Assembly: GCA_015492195.1 (NCBI GenBank)
Contig: WGFP01000185.1
Span: 1-5,161 of the forward strand
Reading direction: 5' to 3'
DNA from: Acidiferrobacterales bacterium
Lineage (GTDB): Bacteria; Pseudomonadota; Gammaproteobacteria; Acidiferrobacterales; Sulfurifustaceae
Length of the DNA: 5,161 nucleotides
Made by a program: the position numbers and the translations under genes. Positions 1 through 5,161 of this stretch are shown piece after piece; the stretch's first letter is position 1, and each line of letters opens with the position of its first letter. Below the pieces are notes generated by a model. It saw nothing but the letters and a program-made list of their open reading frames with translations. It made no database searches and was not told the DNA's origin.

Positions 1-49
1 CATTTATCTGCTCGCAGTCCACACGGTCAGGACTGCGAGCAGATAAATG
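1..49. repeat. Perfect 20-bp inverted repeat, 9-nt loop, at the window edge
   Basis: Bases 1-20 are the exact reverse complement of bases 30-49, with a 9-base loop (21-29, acacggtca). The arms pair without mismatch, and the outer end of the left arm is base 1, so the repeat may extend further. It covers the last 15 codons and the TAA stop of the phosphatidyltransferase gene on the minus strand. Neither arm is followed by a T-run, so it is not a standard intrinsic terminator. Two readings are possible. It may be a real, very stable hairpin at the end of the mRNA. Alternatively it is a fold-back (palindromic chimera) at a contig end, in which case bases 1-20 are only a reversed copy of 30-49. 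I favour the second because the repeat ends exactly at the sequence boundary. Confidence 0.95.
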
Positions 50-564
50 ACCCCCTCCAGGATGCCGAATATCAGGCCGATCCCGATCATTACGACGCGC
101 TCGGGCCGGCTGACCCAGCCCAGCTTGCAGGAGATGCCCAATGTCTCCGCGCGCGCGCGAGTGTAACTGGTGAGCATCCCGCCCAGCATGGCCAGCACCA
201 CCCCGGCCACCGCCGGCCCGTCCCCCTGTATCGCAAAACCATAGGCGATGGCCGCGAACATGGCGCCCTCGCCGATCCGATCCAGGGTGGAATCCAGGAA
301 CGTGCCAAACGGGGTGGCTCGTTGCTCCAACCTGGCCAGGGTGCCGTCAACCAGATCGAGGGCGCTCCCCGCGAGAAACACGATGCCGGCGGCAACGGGG
401 AAACTCGACAGCAACAACCCGGCTGAGGCGAGCGTGACGAGAAAACCGACGATGGTGACCTGATTCGGGGAGACTCGCAGATACGTCAACAGACGCGCAA
501 ACGGCGTAATGGCCTGTTGCACATAGACCTGAATGAAATCGCGTATTCTTTCCACCCTTTCCAT
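4..564 (-). CDS. CDP-alcohol phosphatidyltransferase, possibly phosphatidylinositol-phosphate-synthase-like
   Basis: This is an integral inner-membrane enzyme that transfers a phosphatidyl group from CDP-diacylglycerol to an alcohol, making a phospholipid head group. The complete family motif D-x2-D-G-x2-A-R-x8-G-x3-D-x3-D is present at D70, D73, G74, A77, R78, G87, D91 and D95; the aspartates bind the catalytic metals. An amphipathic N-terminus (about 1-30) precedes roughly six hydrophobic segments. The SYTRARAE segment (133-140) and RPER (153-156) resemble the phosphatidylinositol-phosphate synthase branch (mycobacterial PgsA1-like), where this region binds the phosphate of inositol phosphate. 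The branch assignment is inference; glycerol phosphate or another acceptor is possible. The ATG lies 18 bp after the symporter stop, with an AGGG about 12 bases upstream, so the two genes are probably co-transcribed. The last ~7 residues are encoded in the left arm of the palindrome and may be false: relatives usually continue past this point with an x-Q-R-type tail. Confidence 0.88.
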   Translation of the reverse strand: MERVERIRDFIQVYVQQAITPFARLLTYLRVSPNQVTIVGFLVTLASAGLLLSSFPVAAGIVFLAGSALDLVDGTLARLEQRATPFGTFLDSTLDRIGEGAMFAAIAYGFAIQGDGPAVAGVVLAMLGGMLTSYTRARAETLGISCKLGWVSRPERVVMIGIGLIFGILEGVIYLLAVLTVWTASR

Positions 565-582
565 AGCGTAGGCGACACCCTA

Positions 583-2139
583 TCAGTGAAAATAGATGTG
601 AGACAATACCAAGGACGCCAAAAGCGCAAGCCCCAACCAGGCGACGCCCTTGTGGGAAACAATGATCAGGTCGTTTAGCGGCACGCGCCAGCGACGTTGG
701 ATCACCGTGGGAACGGCCACAACGACGAATGTCGCCAGAATCACCCAGCCTGAACGGACGAAGTAGTTCATCTCGGGCAGGCCCGCCTTGAGCAGATAGG
801 CCAGCGGCACGCTGAAGAGCAGAGCAAAAAGGACCAGCCGCTTGGAGGGGCTTAATAAAAAAACCGCCGCCAGAATCAGCAAGACGAAGCCGTTCTTCGC
901 ATAATAGGAAACCTCGTTAAACCAATGTGTCAGAGGGAAACCGGCGTCGGCGAACTTCACGTAGATCTGCACAAAGGCGGCCAGAATGCCGACGATCAGG
1001 GTAACCAGAATGGTCGTCTTGGCCATGCGCACCATCTGGGGCTCGGAGGCATCCGGTTTGAGGTGACGTTTGTAGATGTCCATCGACCACAAGGTCGCGA
1101 CCGAGTTGAAGATCGAATCGATGGTGCTCATCAGGGAGGCGAAGAGCCCGATAAGAATGAGACCACGGACGCCCGCCGGCAAAAAGTTATTAACGATCGT
1201 GAGGTAGGCGTTATCGGGATCCTGCAACGGAGTATCCTTAAGAATTCCCGCCAGCGCAATGGCGGGAATGATAATGATGGCCGTCGTTAAATATTTGAAG
1301 GCGCCCCCCACCAGCAAGCCGACCTGGGCGTGCCGCAGACTGCGGGCGGCGAGCGCCCGCTGCAAGATGACCTGGTTCGCGCCCCAGTAATTCAGATTAA
1401 GCAAAAACATGCCAAAGAGACCGATCCACGGCAGCGTTGGATGATCGGCGGGAAGATGCAGGTGCATCAAGTCGCCGGTTTCGGTCCACAACCGCGACCA
1501 ACCTCCCAGCTCATCGAGGGTGACCCACAGGATAACCAGCCCCCCAAACACAAACAGGACAAACTGGACGATGTCCGTACGCACCACCGCCCGGAATCCC
1601 CCGAGGTAGGTATAGATCGCGGAGAACGCGCCCAACACGACGGCGAGAACGGCGATGCGCGTAACCGAATCCGGACCCAGAAAGGCGACCAATTCTCCGA
1701 ATACGCCTTCAATGGCGTAGGCTGCCCAGAACAGCGCGTAACCCAGAAACAGAAATGAATACAACGCGATCATCAGCGTCGAATACACGAGCGCCACCTT
1801 GGGTCCGAACTTGGCCTCGAAGAACTGGGTGAGGGTGACCACCCTCATGCGCAGAAACAGGGGTACAAAGAAAAAGGCGGCGATCACGATGCCGAAGATG
1901 GCATTGATCTCCAGATTGGCCTGCGCCAGACCGAACAGGTAAGCGGAGCCGGCCATGCCGATGAAATGGCCCGCGTGGATATTGGTTGCGATGGTGGAGA
2001 TGGCGATGGACGGCCACCGCAGGGAGCGCGAACTTAAAAAGAATTCCTCTGTCGTGACGCGCTTCTTCACCCGCGAACGGATACCGACGGCCATGATGAC
2101 GGCGAAGTAGGCGAGAATGATGGTGGCGTCGATCAGCAT
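583..2139 (-). CDS. Sodium:solute symporter, SLC5/SGLT-like (SSS family)
   Basis: A 518-residue polytopic inner-membrane protein that should couple sodium entry to uptake of a small solute. Length and hydrophobicity fit the 13-14 helix LeuT-fold SSS family. Compared from memory with Vibrio SGLT, the sodium (Na2) positions A62, I65, S364 and S365 correspond here to A51, I54, S338 and T339. The family blocks IATNIHAGHFIGMAGS (50-65), YWGANQVILQRALAARS (251-267) and SIFNSVATLWSMDIYK (342-357) are clear. Of the sugar-site residues, E88, N260, Y263 and K294 appear kept (E77, N248, Y251, K282), while Q69 becomes H58 and S91 becomes A80. That favours a sugar, polyol or similar substrate, but the specificity cannot be read off. 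ATG start; only a weak GCGGA-like ribosome-binding sequence lies next to it. It is the first gene of a likely two-gene operon with the phosphatidyltransferase. Confidence 0.93.
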   Translation of the reverse strand: MLIDATIILAYFAVIMAVGIRSRVKKRVTTEEFFLSSRSLRWPSIAISTIATNIHAGHFIGMAGSAYLFGLAQANLEINAIFGIVIAAFFFVPLFLRMRVVTLTQFFEAKFGPKVALVYSTLMIALYSFLFLGYALFWAAYAIEGVFGELVAFLGPDSVTRIAVLAVVLGAFSAIYTYLGGFRAVVRTDIVQFVLFVFGGLVILWVTLDELGGWSRLWTETGDLMHLHLPADHPTLPWIGLFGMFLLNLNYWGANQVILQRALAARSLRHAQVGLLVGGAFKYLTTAIIIIPAIALAGILKDTPLQDPDNAYLTIVNNFLPAGVRGLILIGLFASLMSTIDSIFNSVATLWSMDIYKRHLKPDASEPQMVRMAKTTILVTLIVGILAAFVQIYVKFADAGFPLTHWFNEVSYYAKNGFVLLILAAVFLLSPSKRLVLFALLFSVPLAYLLKAGLPEMNYFVRSGWVILATFVVVAVPTVIQRRWRVPLNDLIIVSHKGVAWLGLALLASLVLSHIYFH

Positions 2140-2185
2140 TCCGCTGTTCAGCTCAGGTTCCGACTGCGTGACACGAAATCAGGAA

Positions 2186-2215
2186 ATTCTACCCAATCGG
2201 GGGCGACCGGGTCAT
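2186..2215 (-). promoter_or_regulatory. Candidate sigma-70 promoter for the symporter operon
   Basis: On the minus strand a TAGAAT -10 box (2191-2186, 5 of 6 consensus) follows an ATGACC -35-like box (2215-2210, 4 of 6) after an 18-bp spacer. The symporter ATG is about 46 bp beyond the -10 box. The interrupted palindrome gacc-g-ggtc (2205-2213) overlaps the -35 end and could be an operator half-site pair, but it is short. This is a prediction by eye. Confidence 0.4.
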
Positions 2216-2235
2216 GGCTTTACGAAGGATTACTG

Positions 2236-2257
2236 AAAAAATCGGTGAGAATCGATT
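2236..2257 (-). terminator. Weak intrinsic-terminator-like hairpin after the CNB-like gene
   Basis: Just past the TAG stop, the minus strand reads AATCG, an 8-base loop, then CGATT running into a six-T tract (2241-2236). The stem is only 5 bp and AT-rich, so termination would be inefficient. Partial read-through into the symporter operon is plausible. Confidence 0.25.
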
Positions 2258-2259
2258 GC

Positions 2260-3402
2260 CTAGCTGTCGCTGAGGATCTTCTCGATCAGGGCGTCATGAA
2301 TCCACAAAAATTTGACCGGCGTGACGGCATTCACCGTGTACATGCGCGGCTTCAGGTAGGAAACGGGGCTGCTCGCCTGCTCGGTCCCCCCTTCGATCAG
2401 CTTCCTGGCCCCGTCGGCGGCGAAAAGTTCCAGGGCGCCTTCCAGCAGAAAGAAACTCCAGCTGTCGCTCTTGCCCCGCTCAAGCAGGCACGCGCCGCCC
2501 GGCGCCCGGTACACCGGGCTCTTGGATGCCAACAGCCGGAGTTTCTCGTCGCTCAACCCACGAAACCGGGCAAAGGCCCGCAGGGCTTCCGGATCGACAT
2601 TCTTAATCGGCCCTGTCAGATATTGTTCTATGATCAGCGGTTCCGATGACGGGGCGCTCCCCCCACCGCCGGTGGGAAGCGTTAAATTACGGTCTGCCCG
2701 CTTGTCGATATCATCGAACGCCTCACCCGCCTTCTTATCCTCGACCCAGTCGGCGCCCGCCCTTAATTTCTCGATCACCGAAAGGCCGGAGTATTTGCGC
2801 ATCTCTTTTTTCACAACGCCCTCATAGAGGCTTTTTCTTAATGCCAGCAGTTTTGGGGTTTTCCTTCGCCCGATAGGAATGGACGCCGCCAGATTAAGGA
2901 CTTCGACAACGGGTATGGTTTTATCGGCCTCCACCGCCTCCCTCCCCAATAGGGACGCATATTGATCCAACGTCGTATGCCGATCAAAAAGCACGGGGCA
3001 ATATAGCGGCGTGCCGGGGAGGACGCTATATTGATACTCCAGCAGGATTTCCATTCCCCGGTATACGCTCATTTCGCGATTCTTTTTCTGGAATGCGGTC
3101 AGCTCGCCGACTTTGGTCCCGCTCACGGGATACAGGCTTCTGACAATGGGCGTCTCCAGCAAGAATATTTCCGAACCCCAGGCCTTCTTTTCACCCGCGC
3201 GGTAAATAATCGCCACCCGGCATCCTTCTGCATCGGGGTCCTTCAGATGCGATTTTAGAAATTCCCGATTGTGATCGGCGAATTCCTTTGAAAGCACGGT
3301 GTCGACGACAAAGTTTTTATTCGGATCATAGAACCCGAGCTCTCCGCTGGAAGTTAATACATAAAAACCGGACAACTTGGGAAATGTCTCGATAATATTC
3401 AA
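2260..3402 (-). CDS. Unrecognised protein with degenerate cyclic-nucleotide-binding-like C-terminal domain
   Basis: A 380-residue, apparently soluble protein: no signal peptide or membrane helix is evident. Residues ~1-240 match no family I can name. They hold a mixed region starting GFYVLTSSGELGFYD (12-26) and a charged, probably helical part (~180-235). A Gly/Ser/Pro linker (TGGGGSAPSSEP, 244-255) leads to residues ~273-375, which follow the CNB (Crp/cNMP) beta-roll pattern: a leading FARFRGLSDEKLRLLA helix (278-292), PGGACLLERG (301-310), FFLLEGALELFAADG (317-331) and a closing VTPVKFLWI. The phosphate-binding cassette with its conserved arginine (typically GE-x-ALxxxxRxA) is absent, so classical cAMP binding is unlikely; a scaffold or sensory role is inference. 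There is no helix-turn-helix after the domain, so it is not a Crp-type regulator. The start is TTG with no visible Shine-Dalgarno; a stop lies six codons upstream and no ATG is available before residue 111, so the N-terminus is uncertain. Base composition is more AT-rich than its neighbours. Confidence 0.75.
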   Translation of the reverse strand: MNIIETFPKLSGFYVLTSSGELGFYDPNKNFVVDTVLSKEFADHNREFLKSHLKDPDAEGCRVAIIYRAGEKKAWGSEIFLLETPIVRSLYPVSGTKVGELTAFQKKNREMSVYRGMEILLEYQYSVLPGTPLYCPVLFDRHTTLDQYASLLGREAVEADKTIPVVEVLNLAASIPIGRRKTPKLLALRKSLYEGVVKKEMRKYSGLSVIEKLRAGADWVEDKKAGEAFDDIDKRADRNLTLPTGGGGSAPSSEPLIIEQYLTGPIKNVDPEALRAFARFRGLSDEKLRLLASKSPVYRAPGGACLLERGKSDSWSFFLLEGALELFAADGARKLIEGGTEQASSPVSYLKPRMYTVNAVTPVKFLWIHDALIEKILSDS

Positions 3403-3603
3403 GGGACGATTAACCGATGATTAGACGTCGGACAGAAACATAATCAGGACGCAATCCTGCACACCCACCGGCCGTTACTATAGTACAAAATCCCTTTTAC
3501 AGGCGCCTTTTGTGACGGTATCTCAACGCTCCGCGGGACACGCGGGTGTAATTTGAGGATAGCGGGCAAAGGAAACGGCGCAAGATGAGCCATAATAACT
3601 GTT
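3403..3603. promoter_or_regulatory. Divergent intergenic region with several short inverted repeats
   Basis: This 201-bp region separates the divergent CNB-like (minus) and DUF819 (plus) genes, so it should hold both promoters. For the minus gene, a TTGAGA box (3526-3521) and a weak TGTAAA (3501-3496) are 19 bp apart, and a TATAGT (3482-3477) is a second -10 candidate without a clear -35. Short inverted repeats are ACAAAA/TTTTGT (3485-3490 and 3508-3513, enclosing GGCGCC), CAGGA/TCCTG (3445-3449 and 3455-3459) and CCGCG/CGCGG (3531-3535 and 3541-3545). None is long enough to name an operator. No small gene or structured RNA is supported here. Confidence 0.4.
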
Positions 3604-3606
3604 ATG
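3591..3606 (+). promoter_or_regulatory. -10-like box and palindrome overlapping the DUF819 start codon
   Basis: CATAAT (3591-3596) matches the -10 consensus at 5 of 6 positions and sits only 7 bp before the ATG at 3604, so a transcript from it would be essentially leaderless. ATAAC-T-GTTAT (3595-3605) is a perfect 5+1+5 palindrome running into the ATG. There is no Shine-Dalgarno at normal spacing (GATGAG at 3584-3589 is 14 bases away), and no good -35 box is visible 16-18 bp upstream, which weakens the promoter reading. Confidence 0.3.
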
Positions 3607-4749
3607 AACCCCTTGATCGCCCCTGACCACACCTGGGCCCTGTGGGCGATATTGCTCGCGACGGCCGCCCTGGGCCTGTGGGCCGAACGCACGCGCTGGG
3701 GCGCGCGGCTGTCCGGCGCCGTCATCACCCTTCTGGCCGCCTTTGTCCTGTCCAACCTGGGCGTGATCCCGGCAAGCGCCCCGGTATACGATAACGTCTG
3801 GGCGTATCTGGTGCCCCTGGCGATTCCTCTGCTGTTATTCCACGCCGACCTGCGGCGCATCCTGCGGGAATCCGGCGCCACCTTGATCGCCTTCGTCATC
3901 GGCGCCGCGGGCACGGTGATCGGCGCCGTGGTTGCGTATTACATCGTGCCCCTCGGCGAACACGGCTGGCAGCTCGCCGCCATCTTCAGCGCGACCTACA
4001 TCGGCGGCTCCATGAACTACATGGGCACCGCCGAGGCCGTCGGGTTGCGCTCCGGCGATCTGCTGACCGCCGGGGTGGCCGCCGACAATCTCATGATGAC
4101 GCTCTATTTCCTGCTGTTGTTCATTCTCCCTTCCATCCGCAGCCTGCGGTTACAATTTCATGAACCCCTGCCGGACCGTTGGTGGGGCACGACCACGGAG
4201 GTCGTGGTTTCGGAAACCCACAAGGGCGCGAGCATCCATTTGCCCAGCATCACGACGGCACTCGCCTTGAGCACGACCATCGCCGCGGTGGGTTATTGGC
4301 TGGAATCGCGGCTCGGCTGGGCCGGCAGCGGCATTTTGATTCTTACCGGCATCGCGGTGACACTCGCGACCGTGTTCCCGCGCCGCATGGCCCGGCTGGA
4401 GGGATCGAACGAGGTGGGCATGCTCTTGATGCAGGTGTTCTTTGCCGCCATCGGCGCCAGCGCCAACGTCGCCGCCGTATTAAAGGTGGGACCCATCCTG
4501 TTTTTGTTCGCCGGGATTATTCTGACGTTTCATCTGGCAACCATCCTCATCGGCGGCAAGCTCATGCGTCTGAGCCTGCCCGAGATCGTCATCGCCTCCA
4601 ACGCCAACATGGGCGGCCCCACCACCGCCGCGGCCATGGCCGCCGCCCGCCGCTGGCAGCAACTGGTCATTCCCGCGATCCTGTGCGGCACCCTCGGTTA
4701 CGCCACGGCCACGTTTATCGGCATCGCGCTCGGAAACTGGTTGCGATAG
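3604..4749 (+). CDS. DUF819 (YjcL-type) integral membrane protein
   Basis: A 381-residue inner-membrane protein, close to the usual length of the family, with about ten hydrophobic segments. Recognisable family blocks are SGAVITLLAAFVLSNLGVIP (37-56), APVYDNVWAYLVPLAIPLLLF (59-79), ADLRRILRESG (81-91), TYIGGSMNYMGTAEAVG (131-147) and ASNANMGGPTTAAAMA (331-346). The GGSMN and NANMGGPT motifs lie in the two halves of the protein. Small-residue, Asn-containing loops in related positions of two halves recall inverted-repeat secondary transporters with re-entrant loops, so a transporter is the natural inference; substrate and direction are unknown to me. A loop of about 35 mostly polar residues (~182-213) separates the halves. 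ATG is the only good start, since TGA lies six codons upstream. High GC content sets it apart from the neighbouring minus-strand CNB-like gene. It appears monocistronic, and no strong terminator follows. Confidence 0.9.
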   Translation: MNPLIAPDHTWALWAILLATAALGLWAERTRWGARLSGAVITLLAAFVLSNLGVIPASAPVYDNVWAYLVPLAIPLLLFHADLRRILRESGATLIAFVIGAAGTVIGAVVAYYIVPLGEHGWQLAAIFSATYIGGSMNYMGTAEAVGLRSGDLLTAGVAADNLMMTLYFLLLFILPSIRSLRLQFHEPLPDRWWGTTTEVVVSETHKGASIHLPSITTALALSTTIAAVGYWLESRLGWAGSGILILTGIAVTLATVFPRRMARLEGSNEVGMLLMQVFFAAIGASANVAAVLKVGPILFLFAGIILTFHLATILIGGKLMRLSLPEIVIASNANMGGPTTAAAMAAARRWQQLVIPAILCGTLGYATATFIGIALGNWLR

Positions 4750-4774
4750 TTTATATTTTTACTTTTGTGTCTCT

Positions 4775-4803
4775 TGGGGTTGATTAATTAGCCTATAACC
4801 CCA
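4775..4803. repeat. Short inverted repeat at the DUF819/Rhs junction
   Basis: TGGGGTT (4775-4781) and AACCCCA (4797-4803) form a perfect 7-bp stem around a 15-base AT-rich loop. No T-run follows on either strand, so it is a poor intrinsic terminator. The right arm lies inside the first recognisable Rhs codons (4794 onward), so part of the match may be chance. It sits within the AT-rich 4750-4793 stretch where ordinary intergenic DNA gives way to Rhs-derived sequence. Confidence 0.4.
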
Positions 4804-5161
4804 GCCTCATACGTTTCTCACCCCCGACACCCTGGTGCCCTACCCCGGCAACGGCCAGAGCTACAACCGCTACAGCTACGCCAACAACAACCCGCTGTCC
4901 CATGTCGATCCCACGGGGCATTTCCATAAGAAGATCTTTAAGGGGATCCGGAAGATCATCCGGGGGGCCAGGAAGGCCATCGGGAAGGTGATGGACAGTG
5001 AGGTCGTGCGGTTTGTCGTGGCCGCGGTGGCGGCGTATTACACGTGGGGGTATACGGCCTGGGGCACGGGCTCCTACGTGGCCGCCGGGGCCGCCGGGGG
5101 CGCCACCTTCGGGGCCATCGCCGGGGGAAACTTAAAGAGCGCCTTCTACGGGGCATTGACC
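4794..5161 (+). pseudogene. Orphan Rhs/YD-repeat core tip and start of the variable C-terminal toxin region (frameshifted, open at the right edge)
   Basis: Rhs proteins are large surface or secreted toxins whose conserved core ends in a DPxG motif, followed by a variable toxin. From 4814 one frame reads FLTPDTLVPYPGN, then SYNRYSYANNNPLSHVDPTGH, ending at 4921: the classic end of an Rhs core. The preceding codons in another frame (4794-4817) read YNPSLIRF, matching the usual Y-(N/D)-x-x-L-G-R-F lead-in. One base is therefore missing near 4815-4818, and the normally conserved Gly of LGRF is Ile. Stops at 4785-4787 and 4796-4798 close both frames upstream, no start with a ribosome site is seen, and the YD-repeat body is absent. 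After DPTGH comes a Lys/Arg-rich stretch and then a Gly/Ala-rich hydrophobic segment ending NLKSAFYGALT, typical of the region before the toxin domain. The toxin and any immunity gene lie beyond the window. The frame from 4814 stays open to the edge, so this could be a displaced C-terminal cassette rather than simple decay. Confidence 0.8.

Noticed and set aside
1..3. Start codon (CAT, minus-strand ATG) of a further operon gene directly after the TAA
   Set aside because: It lies in the suspect palindrome arm and nothing beyond base 1 is visible, so no gene can be supported.
1..49. Intrinsic terminator or covalently closed hairpin telomere
   Set aside because: No T-run follows either arm, and the hairpin lies inside a coding frame whose family normally extends further. 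A contig-end fold-back is a simpler explanation.
1330..1758. Plus-strand open frame antisense to the symporter
   Set aside because: Polar Gln/Arg-rich translation mirroring membrane-helix codons; no start context or domain.
2655..2680. Hairpin CCCACC-GCC-GGTGGG inside the CNB-like gene
   Set aside because: It is explained by codons for the Gly-rich linker (PTGGGG), which naturally give complementary C/G runs.
3444..3914. Antisense open frame of 156 codons across the divergent region and the DUF819 5' end
   Set aside because: The product is Arg/Ala/Pro-rich, with low-complexity composition typical of a shadow of GC-rich coding DNA, and it overlaps the well-supported DUF819 gene.
4723..4762. 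Terminator for DUF819 (ATCGC/GCGAT stem then a T-rich stretch)
   Set aside because: The 5-bp stem has a 10+ base loop inside the coding end and the T-run is not adjacent; too weak to call.
4179..4787. Plus-strand open frame of 202 codons overlapping the DUF819 gene
   Set aside because: It is His/Arg/Gly-rich with no domain pattern, and it is an out-of-frame shadow of DUF819 with its conserved ASNANMGGPT block.
4956..5156. Antisense open frame rich in Arg and Pro over the Rhs tail
   Set aside because: Very biased composition, mirroring the Gly/Ala-rich plus-strand Rhs frame.
1..5161. tRNA, rRNA, CRISPR arrays, insertion sequences
   Set aside because: No cloverleaf-like sequence, repeat-spacer pattern or transposase reading frame was seen on either strand.

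Overview
The window looks like a chromosomal fragment of a GC-rich Gram-negative bacterium. A gammaproteobacterium is my best guess, based only on the overall look of the proteins (an SGLT-like symporter, a DUF819 membrane protein, a CNB-like protein and an Rhs tip). No rRNA or other marker gene is present to confirm it. Base composition is uneven: the middle gene (2260-3402) is visibly more AT-rich than the DUF819 gene (3604-4749).

Layout. Three genes lie on the minus strand, in transcriptional order. First is an unrecognised protein with a degenerate cyclic-nucleotide-binding-like C-terminal domain (3402-2260, TTG start). After a 120 bp gap with a plausible promoter comes an SGLT-like sodium:solute symporter (2139-583), then, 18 bp further on, a CDP-alcohol phosphatidyltransferase (564-4). 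The last two look like one operon. A 201 bp divergent intergenic region separates this block from a plus-strand DUF819/YjcL-type membrane protein (3604-4749). To the right, after a short AT-rich junction, is the tail of an Rhs/YD-repeat polymorphic toxin. It has no upstream body, its first codons are in a different frame, and it runs off the window end.

How the genes may work together. The symporter keeps most of the sodium-site and several sugar-site positions of the SGLT family. The phosphatidyltransferase has the complete catalytic motif and resembles the phosphatidylinositol-phosphate-synthase branch. Uptake of a polyol such as inositol coupled to phospholipid synthesis is therefore a testable idea, not a conclusion. 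The function of the DUF819 protein is unknown.

Most noteworthy points. (1) A perfect 20-bp inverted repeat with a 9-nt loop occupies bases 1-49, ends exactly at base 1 and overlaps the 3' end of the phosphatidyltransferase gene. It is either a remarkable stop-codon hairpin or, more likely, a fold-back artefact at a contig end that falsifies the protein's C-terminus. (2) An orphan Rhs tip carries an apparent one-base deletion. (3) The CNB-like protein has an N-terminal region of about 240 residues that I do not recognise. I see no convincing new multi-gene system; the Rhs cassette continuing past the right edge is the likeliest place for new biology.
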